From Dehalococcoidia bacterium (GTDB taxonomy: Bacteria; Chloroflexota; Dehalococcoidia; Dehalococcoidales; BS750m-G39), in assembly GCA_030616265.1 (NCBI GenBank), contig JAUWXS010000011.1, positions 1 to 12,027 on the forward strand: a stretch of DNA of 12,027 nucleotides, given 5' to 3'. The notes under the pieces are model-generated. The model was given only the letters and a program-made list of their open reading frames with translations, did not search any database and was not told the DNA's origin. Shown piece after piece: positions 1-5,934 of this stretch (positions are counted from its first letter, which is position 1; every line of letters starts with the position of its first letter). Both the position numbers and the translations under genes were made by a program.

Positions 1-969
1 ATACCAGGGTATGAAGTTTATATTGTCGCTAACCACATCGCCCCCTTGCCCGGTGCCGTGTGGGTTATCAGCGTGGGAAGGCCCGGTGGCATCACCCCAC
101 CAGTTGAGGGTGGCATTTAATGGAGCGCCAGTCAAGTTATCGTCAACGATAACGGCATACTGGTTATTGCCGTGGATATCATTGTTCTGGATGGCAACGG
201 CACTGCCCTCGCTTACCTCATCGAGACGTATGCCCTCAAAATTGTCGTAGATATTGTTACCCCAGATGGTAAGCTCACTGCCTCCCGTTATCTCCCAAAA
301 GAATATTCCAATAACAGCGTCAGAGATTTCATTGCCCTCAATGGTTACGCTGCCTCCCGTTATCAGCCCAAAGTATATTCCAATATCAACATTGCCGTAG
401 ATATTGTTACCCTGGATGGTAAGCTCACTGTCTCCCGTTATCAGCCCAAAGTCTATTCCAATATCAGCGTCAGAGATTTCATTGCCCTCAATGGTTACAC
501 TGCTGTTAAGCAGAACGCCCGCGGGGCAGTATATTGCTGCGCCCACGCAGTCACGGAGGATATTGTTACTGATGGTGAGGCTGCTGCCGTTGGTTACCCC
601 CTCAAGGTATATCGGATAAGGTCCGTCAAATACGGTAAACCCGTCAAAGACGACCGTCTCATCATCCAGGTTTATGGTGACCATGTATGCCGTACCGCCG
701 GTGCCGGTGATAGTGGTCACCCCAGCGCCAGCGCCCTGGAGGGTGAGGGACTTATCAATGGATAAATCCTCAGCATACCCACCCGCCGCCACATTAATGG
801 TATCGCCGGGGTTAGCGGCGTTAATAGCGGACTGGATTGTCCCGTAATAGGTACCTTGAGTTACATTGTGGACGGGCCCACCATTCGCCCCCGCCGGCAG
901 TGGCGCTGCCAGAGTGAAGCCAAGCACCAGCACCAGGGCAAATAAGATACTAAAGATTTTCTTTTTCAC
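1..969 (-). CDS. Secreted right-handed parallel beta-helix protein (partial, 3' end beyond window)
   Basis: The frame is open for 323 codons from a GTG at 969-967 to the left edge, so the C-terminus is missing. A TAA lies in frame 18 nt upstream of the GTG with no ATG after it, and GGGAAG sits just before the GTG. Residues 1-28 form a Sec signal peptide (KKK, hydrophobic core, likely cleavage after PAGA). From about residue 38 the pattern is that of NosD/pectate-lyase-like beta-helices (TIQSAINAANPGDTINVAAG, then SLTLQGAG). Coils follow with recurring VTIEGNEISD and LTIQGNNIY turns, rich in N and G. Residues 157-193 and 207-243 are near-copies with a 50-residue period, mirrored in the DNA. 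Residues 289-322 (NWWGDATGP to NFIPW) match the segment that often closes such domains. The product is probably exported and may bind or process polysaccharide, but no catalytic residues can be assigned. It is transcribed divergently from the secreted protease. Confidence 0.88.
   Translation of the reverse strand, partial: MKKKIFSILFALVLVLGFTLAAPLPAGANGGPVHNVTQGTYYGTIQSAINAANPGDTINVAAGGYAEDLSIDKSLTLQGAGAGVTTITGTGGTAYMVTINLDDETVVFDGFTVFDGPYPIYLEGVTNGSSLTISNNILRDCVGAAIYCPAGVLLNSSVTIEGNEISDADIGIDFGLITGDSELTIQGNNIYGNVDIGIYFGLITGGSVTIEGNEISDAVIGIFFWEITGGSELTIWGNNIYDNFEGIRLDEVSEGSAVAIQNNDIHGNNQYAVIVDDNLTGAPLNATLNWWGDATGPSHADNPHGTGQGGDVVSDNINFIPWY
241..499. repeat. Two degenerate 150-bp-period tandem repeats inside the beta-helix gene
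   Basis: Bases 241-349 and 391-499 are close to identical with an offset of exactly 150 bp (50 codons, two helical coils). The 34-bp stretch starting at 316 recurs unchanged at 466. A shorter motif, CTCCCGTTATC, recurs at 282, 354 and 432, giving alternating 72 and 78 bp sub-periods. The repeats stay in frame and encode whole coils, so they are best read as recent internal duplication within the beta-helix gene. Confidence 0.8.
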
Positions 970-1135
970 TTCTGAACTTCCCTGTATTTTTAGGTGAATC
1001 CTTTATCTTCCCATAGCATGCCTTTTCTAAAACAAAAACCGACCCTATTCGGGGGGAGAAGTACAGGAAGGCAAAGCCCGCAAGAATAAGGGCCAGCACT
1101 ATTGAGACTGGTCAACCAAAAATTTTCATTTTTTT

Positions 1136-1169
1136 AGTACTAAGTAAATAGTACTGAGTAAATCGTACT
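1136..1169. promoter_or_regulatory. 14-bp direct repeats with AGTACT cores (possible operator)
   Basis: AGTACTAAGTAAAT (1136-1149) is followed immediately by AGTACTGAGTAAAT (1150-1163), differing at one base, and then by a partial third unit CGTACT (1164-1169). The GTAC cores are palindromic and spaced 14 bp apart. The array lies in the divergent region and could serve either gene. The regulator is unknown. Confidence 0.4.
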
Positions 1170-1175
1170 CTAACT

Positions 1176-1190
1176 AGGTGACACCTGTCA
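1176..1190. promoter_or_regulatory. Overlapping palindromes AGGTGACACCT and TGACACCTGTCA
   Basis: AGGTG-A-CACCT (1176-1186) is a perfect odd palindrome. It overlaps a second perfect inverted repeat, TGACA-CC-TGTCA (1179-1190). The pair sits 7 bp after the 14-bp direct repeats. It may be an operator half of the same regulatory region, but chance cannot be excluded for elements this short. Confidence 0.3.
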
Positions 1191-1339
1191 AGGGCACTAA
1201 TCCTGTCTTAAACCCATCTTACCCACCGCCGCAATTGGTCAAGGGGCATAAAAAGCACCAAAAGGACTATGACAGAAGTCATCCTACTAAATAACCCTCT
1301 ATTCTGCGACTATATAGCTATTCATACGGAGGTGAGACT

Positions 1340-1357
1340 ATGCAACTATACTTATAA
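1340..1357 (+). CDS. Five-codon leader ORF (MQLYL) abutting the protease start
   Basis: A strong Shine-Dalgarno GGAGGTGA (1328-1335) sits at ideal distance before ATG 1340. That ATG opens a five-codon ORF ending in TAA at 1355-1357, immediately followed by the protease ATG at 1358 in the same frame. The protease ATG has no Shine-Dalgarno of its own at normal spacing, so ribosomes probably reach it by termination and re-initiation. Alternatively the TAA is a nonsense change or sequence error in what was once a longer N-terminus. Confidence 0.45.
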   Translation: MQLYL

Positions 1358-2413
1358 ATGAGGATACTACGATTTATAGCTCCAATAGTCATCATCGGCC
1401 TCATCGCCGTCTCGGTGGGGGCGGACGGCAACGCGGTCACCGCTAACACCGTCCATATCCTGATGGTGCCGGCCGAGAATGCCGCCGCCAGCGGGGATGT
1501 CGCCGAACAGGAGCCTGAAGGCAACGCCGCCACTCTTTCATTTGAGGCATTGGCTCCCAACGACCCCTACATGGATAGGCAGTGGGCGCTGGCTCACATT
1601 CAGATAGGGGAGTTGTGGCGGACCACCACCGGCGGCTCGGAGATAGTGGTGGCTGTCCTTGATACCGGTATTGACCGTGGCCATGAAGACCTTGACGGTA
1701 AGGTGGTGGCTGAGGCTAACTTTACCAGCAGCCCTGTTGCCGGTGACGTTTACGGGCACGGCACTCATGTCGCCGGGATTATCGCCGCTTACGGCGATAA
1801 TGGCCTGGGCGTTGTCGGTGTCGCCCCGCAGAGTCAGCTGCTGAACGTTAAGGTGGCTGACGATAATGGGCGTGCTCAGGCATCAGCGGTGGCTCAGGGT
1901 ATTATCTGGGCGGTTGATAACGGAGCCAGTGTTATTAATGTAAGCATTGAGATCAGTGAGCCTTCGGCGGGGCTGGAAGAGGCTGTGAACTATGCCTGGA
2001 ATCAGGGAGCGATAATCATAGCTGCCGCTGGTAACGGGGGCAGCCAGCTGCCGGTTTACCCGGCTTATTACGAGCACTGTATTGCCGTGGCGGCTACGGA
2101 ACAGGATGACACCCTGGCGCTGCTGTCAAACTACGGCGACTGGGTTGATGTGGCAGCCCCGGGCTTTGATATCTACTCCACTCTGCCCGGTGATGACTAC
2201 GGCTACAAGACAGGTACTTCTTTCGCCACCGCCTATGTCAGCGGGCTGGCGGCAATTCTGTTCGCTGAGCTCACCGATACCAATGGCGATGGCAACCTCA
2301 ATGATGAGGTCAGGGCGGCGCTGGAGAACGGCTGCCAGCAGGTTAATGGCTTTGAAGTGGGCTACGGGCGGATAGACGCCGCCGCCATGGCCGGGAATTT
2401 TTATCTCCGCTAA
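1358..2413 (+). CDS. Secreted subtilisin-like serine protease (S8 family)
   Basis: This 351-residue protein has the S8 catalytic triad in order: Asp102 in VAVLDTGID, His134 in GHGTHVAG and Ser288 in GTSFATAYVSG. Asn226 in AAAGN is the oxyanion-hole residue. Residues 5-21 are a hydrophobic export segment. Residues 22-68 form a short Ala/Glu-rich spacer, much shorter than a typical inhibitor I9 propeptide. NDPYMDRQWAL (68-78) is the usual entry into the mature S8 fold. Residues 307-316 (DTNGDGNLND) look like a calcium-binding loop. There is no C-terminal anchor, so the enzyme is probably released or cell-surface associated and degrades extracellular protein. Its start is unusual: the good Shine-Dalgarno serves the leader ORF ending at 1357. 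A terminator follows the gene, so it appears monocistronic. It is divergent from the secreted beta-helix gene. Confidence 0.93.
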   Translation: MRILRFIAPIVIIGLIAVSVGADGNAVTANTVHILMVPAENAAASGDVAEQEPEGNAATLSFEALAPNDPYMDRQWALAHIQIGELWRTTTGGSEIVVAVLDTGIDRGHEDLDGKVVAEANFTSSPVAGDVYGHGTHVAGIIAAYGDNGLGVVGVAPQSQLLNVKVADDNGRAQASAVAQGIIWAVDNGASVINVSIEISEPSAGLEEAVNYAWNQGAIIIAAAGNGGSQLPVYPAYYEHCIAVAATEQDDTLALLSNYGDWVDVAAPGFDIYSTLPGDDYGYKTGTSFATAYVSGLAAILFAELTDTNGDGNLNDEVRAALENGCQQVNGFEVGYGRIDAAAMAGNFYLR

Positions 2414-2457
2414 AGCGCCCGGACTAAAGGCTCAAAGGGGCTTCCCCGATATTAATA

Positions 2458-2504
2458 GGGCATCAACGCCTTGACCAATTGTTGCGGTGTTGGTGCCCTT
2501 TTTT
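2458..2504 (+). terminator. Intrinsic terminator after the S8 protease
   Basis: The left arm GGGCATCAACGCC (2458-2470) pairs over 13 positions with GGTGTTGGTGCCC (2486-2498), including two G-U wobbles, across a 15-nt loop. A run of six T (2499-2504) follows directly. It lies 45 bp after the protease stop codon. Confidence 0.8.
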
Positions 2505-2553
2505 AGAGTCTGGTATTATGCCTGGTGGATAGGTAAAGTTAAGTAAAGTAATC

Positions 2554-2583
2554 TTGACATCCACCATTTATCCTATTTATTAT
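2554..2583 (+). promoter_or_regulatory. Sigma-70-type promoter for the DUF5658-like gene
   Basis: A consensus -35 TTGACA (2554-2559) is separated by 18 bp from TATTAT (2578-2583). It lies downstream of the protease terminator and about 65 bp before the next start codon. An AAGTTAAGTAAAGTAA stretch just upstream resembles, loosely, the AAGTAAAT parts of the direct repeats at 1136-1163. Confidence 0.65.
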
Positions 2584-2647
2584 TGTAGTATTGTTTGGTG
2601 GGTTGGGATGTCGTGTGTGAGTGATTTAATAAGCTAGGGGTAAATGA

Positions 2648-2947
2648 ATGCCAGCAGCCTTGTTCGTGACTCTGAATGTTGTGGACGCTTTTTTAACTAA
2701 GACGGCTTTATCGGTGGGGGCGGTGGAACTTAATCCCATAATGGCATCTATTGGCAGCAGTATGCTGGTCAAGGGTGGCATAGCTATAGCCCTTGCCTTT
2801 ATCCTTTATTACTTCAGGCAGCAAAAGGCTTTGTGGCTGTTGAACATTGTCCTCTTCGGCATCGTTTTGTGGAACCTGTCCATTTGCTTTATCATGGACT
2901 GTATCCCGTCCGATTACGCTATGTTTTACATTCACTTCTTCGGCTGA
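2648..2947 (+). CDS. Small membrane protein, DUF5658-like
   Basis: This 99-residue protein has about three hydrophobic segments (roughly residues 3-23, 39-56 and 62-82). The pattern LNVVDAFLTKTAL, then GAVELNPIM (24-32), then a Lys (42) opening the second membrane segment, resembles the DUF5658 family of small integral membrane proteins, whose function is unknown. The polar residues within the membrane (Asn10, Asp13, Glu27, Asn29, Lys42) are the likely functional core. The ATG is 7 nt after AGGGG (2636-2640), and an in-frame TGA directly precedes it, so no longer start exists. It is expressed from its own promoter and converges on the lipoprotein gene with a 9-bp gap. The family assignment rests on pattern recall only. 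Confidence 0.75.
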   Translation: MPAALFVTLNVVDAFLTKTALSVGAVELNPIMASIGSSMLVKGGIAIALAFILYYFRQQKALWLLNIVLFGIVLWNLSICFIMDCIPSDYAMFYIHFFG

Positions 2948-2956
2948 AGCCCAGCC

Positions 2957-4174
2957 TCACTGGAGACTATCAAGCAGCTCCCGCAATTCCTGCCGTCCGG
3001 TCATGGCGGCAACCGTGTTCAGAAAGTCCCTGAGCGATTCGCTCCGTGCTCGAAGCCTTTTAAGCTCAAAGCCGATGGGACTGACCGAGGTCGGCTCGTC
3101 GGCATAAGCCCCGTGGAAGGCGAAGTAGGCCTGGTTCAGCTTCCTGATGTAATAGCCCATCGAGAGCAGGTACTGCCGTTTCTCTTCCATAAATTCCTCG
3201 GCAAGCTCAATTTCTCCCTGAGCCAGGTATTCATCAACGGCTATCCTTATCTCCCTCATCTCTCGGTTAAAGTCAAACCCCGAGTCCGATTCTGTCTGGG
3301 CGCCGTTTTCGTAGTCGGGGTAGTATTTTTCACGGACGATGGCGCCGATCTCCGTGCTGACCATGCTGGCCAGGGTTTCGTTCATGGTGGCGATTTCATA
3401 GCTTCGGGATATGCCGAGCAGGTCCAGTATGTAGCGAAAGCCCAGCGGCTTGAGAGCCAGGTACTGGTGCAGCCATTCCTCAACGGCGGTGTCGATGGTA
3501 AAGCGCAGGCTGGCGTCGCTGGTGACCAGGGTGGGGTAAAGCGCCCCCGTCCCGCCCAGCTCCACCACCAGCGAGGAGACCCCCAGTTCATCAGCCTCAG
3601 CTTCAATGCTCTCGATTTCCTCCAGGGTGAGGTTAGAGCGCAGGGCTATCTCCCGCATGCTCTCTATACGCTCCCGGGGTGAAATCACCAGCAGGTAGGG
3701 CAGTTCACCCAGTATGAAATTAACCGGCGGGAAGGTAAGCGTTACCCTTATATATTTATCCAGGGGGTGAAAGATGCCCTGCTCGTTTAGGACCTCTTTT
3801 ATCTGGTCGGCGATAATCTTCTCCACGCTGCCGACTAAAGCGGCTCGCTGCTCCTCCAGGTCGTTTAATTCGTCTTCAAGCGAGGCCAGGTTGCCCGTCT
3901 CGTTGGCGGCTATCTCCCATTCCAGGCTTCTTATTTGCTCAACCAGAGAAAAATACTCTATCACCGTATCGGTTGGGCTATCGATTTCTGCCTGGTCACA
4001 GCCGAGCCATTGCCTGGTTTCGTAAGCCATAGCCCTCAGCTCCCAATTGATGAAGTTGAAGCGATAGGGCTTCACGATTGAGTTGAGGTTGTCATCAAAA
4101 TCGGGAACTGAAGAGCAGCCCCCACCGAGCAGGCAGAGTAGCAGCAGGCTGAAGACAATCAGTTTCAGTTTCAA
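2957..4174 (-). CDS. Lipoprotein with degenerate gluzincin-type peptidase motif
   Basis: This 405-residue protein begins with a lipoprotein signal (MKLKLIVFSLLLLCLLGGGC), with Cys20 as the likely lipidated residue; glycine at -3 is atypical for a lipobox. The start is TTG, overlapping the Sir2 stop as TTGA. The N-terminus encoded there is the signal peptide, and the next Met would remove it, so TTG is well supported. Residues 72-115 are strongly charged and probably coiled coil. VEEWLHQYL (231-239) aligns with the HExxH helix of zinc peptidases, with Glu232 in place of the first His and Glu233 and His236 kept. NETLAS (265-270) resembles the NEAISD helix that supplies the third zinc ligand in thermolysin-like enzymes. 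LNQAYFAFHGAYA (346-358) resembles a conserved C-terminal segment of bacterial gluzincin-like aminopeptidases. It may be an inactive or altered peptidase on the outer face of the membrane. Function is inferred. Confidence 0.85.
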   Translation of the reverse strand: MKLKLIVFSLLLLCLLGGGCSSVPDFDDNLNSIVKPYRFNFINWELRAMAYETRQWLGCDQAEIDSPTDTVIEYFSLVEQIRSLEWEIAANETGNLASLEDELNDLEEQRAALVGSVEKIIADQIKEVLNEQGIFHPLDKYIRVTLTFPPVNFILGELPYLLVISPRERIESMREIALRSNLTLEEIESIEAEADELGVSSLVVELGGTGALYPTLVTSDASLRFTIDTAVEEWLHQYLALKPLGFRYILDLLGISRSYEIATMNETLASMVSTEIGAIVREKYYPDYENGAQTESDSGFDFNREMREIRIAVDEYLAQGEIELAEEFMEEKRQYLLSMGYYIRKLNQAYFAFHGAYADEPTSVSPIGFELKRLRARSESLRDFLNTVAAMTGRQELRELLDSLQ

Positions 4175-4938
4175 CTTAATTTTGCCTTTACCCGTTTCGC
4201 TATTTTAGACAGGACCGGGCCGGTCTTTTCATTAATGACAATATCGGCATAATGGTCGTGGGGGGTGGGCGTCAGGTTAATGATAACCAGTCTGGCGCCG
4301 TTATCCTTGGCGATTAGGGGCATCTGGGCGGCGGGGTAGACCACCAGTGATGAGCCGACGGACAGGAAGAGGTCGCAGGCGGCTGCCGCCACCTCAGCCT
4401 GGCGGGTTTCTCGTTCGGGCATGGGCTGGCCGAAGGAGACAGTAGCCGGCTTCATGATGCCGCCGCAGCCATCACAGCGCGGGACTTTTGTTCCGGCATC
4501 AAGCCTGGCCTGGATTTGCTCCCTGGGGTATCTTTGCCCGCACTCCAGGCAGTTGACCCACTTCATTGTGCCGTGCAGCTCAATAACCTTGGCTTCGGGC
4601 ACCCCCGCTCTCTGGTGCAGATTGTCAATATTCTGGGTAATGACGCAGTCCAATCTGCCCAGGCGGTGGAGCTCAGCGATGGCGTGGTGGCCGGGGTTGG
4701 GCTCGGCACCGGCTATCTCGGGCCAGAGCGCTCTGGAGAATTGCCAGTACTTCTCCCTTCCTCCCTCGCTGGCCATAAAGGTCTGGTAGTTAAGCTCGCT
4801 GGGGTCGAAGCGGTCCCAGATTCCCCCCGGGCTGCGAAAGTCGGAGATACCCGATTCGGTGCTGACGCCAGCTCCGGTAAAGACCACCAGCTTCTTGGCT
4901 TGCAGGACCATCTCGACGATGGCGTTAATCGGCTCCAC
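4171..4938 (-). CDS. cobB: NAD-dependent protein deacylase, Sir2 family
   Basis: At 255 residues this is a normal-length bacterial sirtuin, which removes acyl groups from protein lysines using NAD+ and releases nicotinamide and O-acyl-ADP-ribose. All signature motifs are present: GAGVSTESGI (22-31) and DFRSPGGIW (33-41) for NAD binding, TQNID (101-105), the catalytic His122 in ELHGT, zinc cysteines Cys130, Cys133, Cys155 and Cys158, and SVGSS (193-197). The Ala-Arg/Tyr-xx-Arg pocket of CobB/SIRT5-type desuccinylases is not apparent, so deacetylase activity is more likely. The start is GTG at 4938, six bases after GGAGG. The stop codon overlaps the TTG start of the lipoprotein, indicating translational coupling. 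The enzyme is cytoplasmic, whereas its coupled partner is exported. Confidence 0.95.
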   Translation of the reverse strand: MEPINAIVEMVLQAKKLVVFTGAGVSTESGISDFRSPGGIWDRFDPSELNYQTFMASEGGREKYWQFSRALWPEIAGAEPNPGHHAIAELHRLGRLDCVITQNIDNLHQRAGVPEAKVIELHGTMKWVNCLECGQRYPREQIQARLDAGTKVPRCDGCGGIMKPATVSFGQPMPERETRQAEVAAAACDLFLSVGSSLVVYPAAQMPLIAKDNGARLVIINLTPTPHDHYADIVINEKTGPVLSKIAKRVKAKLS

Positions 4939-5135
4939 TTATAACCTCCGTAATTCCTTTAATCATCTGTTTCCCCCCCGCTCCCCCCGTTCTTTCTTCC
5001 CACCCACCCACTAGTGCTGCCTCCAGGCTCCGAGGACTAGGGTGGGGAAAATCCCCCGCGGCTGTGCTGTCAAGGGTTTTAATGCTATAATAACCCTAAT
5101 CATACCCCAATGTTAAGTCTTAGATAGAGAGGCAT
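4939..5135. other. Divergent intergenic region, C-rich, between Sir2 and J-domain genes
   Basis: The left part is strongly strand-biased, with C runs at 4974-4988 and CCCACCCACCCA at 5000-5010. An imperfect hairpin has outer arms CTAGT (5011-5015) and ACTAG (5036-5040) and an inner CCTC/GAGG. GGGGA-aaa-TCCCC follows at 5044-5056. On the minus strand TTGACA is present at 5073-5068, but no good -10 for the Sir2 operon is seen at normal spacing. The J-domain promoter lies at 5083-5091. Confidence 0.4.
5083..5091 (+). promoter_or_regulatory. Extended -10 promoter for the J-domain gene
   Basis: TGC-TATAAT (5083-5091) is a consensus extended -10 element. No good -35 is found 17 bp upstream, which is common for extended -10 promoters. 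The predicted start of transcription is near 5098, giving a leader of about 38 nt. The archease promoter has the same TGCTATAAT string. Confidence 0.6.
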
Positions 5136-5849
5136 GTGAAAGATTATTACCAGATTCTGGGCATCCCTGAGAATGCCAACCAGGATGAGATAAAGAAGGC
5201 TTTCAGGAAACTCGCCTTTAAGTATCACCCCGATATCAACCCCGGCAACGAAGAGCCGGCCACCGAGCGCTTTAAGGAGATAAATGAGGCTTATGGGGTG
5301 CTCGGCGACGAGGGCAGGAGGCGGCAGTATGACGGCGCTGGTTACGGCGGCTATTCCCAGCAGGATATCTTCCGACAGACCTTCTCCAACCGGGCTATGT
5401 ATGAAGAGCTGAGCCGCATGTTCGCCCAGGCCGGGCTCAGGTTCGACCCCGAGTTCCTTAATGATATGTTCTTCGGGGGGAGGGGTTTCGCCTATCAGCC
5501 AGGCTATCAATATACCAATGTTTCCACCTATAAGCCGAGCTGGCTGGAAAGGCAGTCTGCCAAGATAATGGCTAGGGTGAGCCGGTTTGCCCTGCGGCGG
5601 CTTCTCGGCGTTGCCTTTGAGCCCCCGGTAGTGCTCGACCGGCACACTGGGCTTGAGATTCCTCAGGCCGAGGCTGCCAGCGGCGGCGAAAGAGAGGTCA
5701 CCTATAAAAGAAACGGGCGGAAGAAGAAGCTGATGGTTAAGATTCCAGCCGGGATTAAGTCGGGGACTCAAATCAGGCTTAAGGGCATGGGCGCCAAGAA
5801 AGGCAAGAAATCCGGTGACCTCTACCTCCATGTAAGGGTTAAGGACTAG
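5136..5849 (+). CDS. J-domain co-chaperone lacking the zinc-finger domain
   Basis: This 237-residue protein opens with a complete J domain (about residues 1-67) containing the HPD motif at 31-33 (KYHPDINPG), which stimulates the ATPase of DnaK/Hsp70. The middle section (70-135) is Gly-, Phe- and Tyr-rich. There is no CxxCxGxG zinc finger. Residues 140-165 form a basic, amphipathic stretch. Residues 168-237 resemble one DnaJ-type C-terminal beta domain (VKIPAGIKSGTQIRLKGMG, then GDLYLHVRV). Canonical DnaJ is about 370 residues with zinc finger and two such domains, and CbpA about 300 with two, so this is a shortened class II-like J protein. GTG 5136 follows GAGAGG (5127-5132) at short spacing; the nearby ATG 5134 is out of frame and stops at once. 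Neither dnaK nor grpE is nearby. Confidence 0.88.
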   Translation: MKDYYQILGIPENANQDEIKKAFRKLAFKYHPDINPGNEEPATERFKEINEAYGVLGDEGRRRQYDGAGYGGYSQQDIFRQTFSNRAMYEELSRMFAQAGLRFDPEFLNDMFFGGRGFAYQPGYQYTNVSTYKPSWLERQSAKIMARVSRFALRRLLGVAFEPPVVLDRHTGLEIPQAEAASGGEREVTYKRNGRKKKLMVKIPAGIKSGTQIRLKGMGAKKGKKSGDLYLHVRVKD

Positions 5850-5868
5850 CCCTGTTTTTCACACGGTA

Positions 5869-5918
5869 TTGACAAGTTAATTATTCGGTGTCAAAATGGG
5901 TAGTAATACTATATAGTA
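5869..5918 (+). promoter_or_regulatory. padR promoter with two inverted repeats (likely autoregulatory operator)
   Basis: TTGACA (5869-5874) is followed after 17 bp by CAAAAT (5892-5897), a plausible -35/-10 pair. TTGACA also pairs as an inverted repeat with TGTCAA (5889-5894). TACTATATAGTA (5907-5918), a perfect 12-bp palindrome, lies just beyond the expected transcription start and 16 bp before the start codon. PadR proteins commonly repress their own promoters by binding such palindromes as dimers. This palindrome does not match the classical ATGT-N8-ACAT PadR site. Confidence 0.5.
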
Positions 5919-5934
5919 GGTTAACAATACGTCC

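Larger units (their letters stand above)
970..1357. other. Divergent intergenic region with direct repeats and palindromes
   Basis: This 388-bp stretch separates the divergent beta-helix and protease genes. I see no gene in it beyond the tiny leader ORF at 1340-1357. It holds the AGTACT-type direct repeats at 1136-1169, the overlapping palindromes at 1176-1190, a short inverted repeat ATGAC-agaa-GTCAT at 1269-1282, and CTATATAG at 1310-1317, about 11 bases before the protease Shine-Dalgarno. I could not find a convincing -35/-10 pair for either gene. The concentration of symmetrical motifs suggests regulator binding, which is inference. Confidence 0.5.

Noticed and set aside
241..540. CRISPR-like periodic repeats
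   Set aside because: The period is 150 bp with 72/78 bp sub-periods, the units are degenerate and coding, and there are no short uniform repeats with unique spacers.
172..765. Plus-strand open frame of 197 codons with repeated VYSN and VTLDGKL segments
   Set aside because: It is the mirror of the repetitive beta-helix gene on the minus strand, whose frame has a signal peptide, beta-helix motifs and an NWWG motif. The plus-strand frame has no ribosome binding site or recognisable domain.
3113..3682. Plus-strand open frame of 189 codons
   Set aside because: It lies entirely opposite the lipoprotein gene, which has a signal peptide, good codon use and coupling to the Sir2 gene.
4516..4944. Plus-strand open frame opposite the Sir2 gene
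   Set aside because: The minus-strand frame carries every sirtuin motif; the plus-strand frame is an antisense shadow.
5011..5056. Imperfect hairpins before the J-domain gene as a riboswitch or terminator
   Set aside because: They lie upstream of the predicted promoter, the stems are short with bulges, and no conserved riboswitch core is recognisable.
5100..5831. Minus-strand open frame of 243 codons opposite the J-domain gene
   Set aside because: It is Pro/Leu-rich with no domain, and the plus-strand frame has a clear J domain with HPD.
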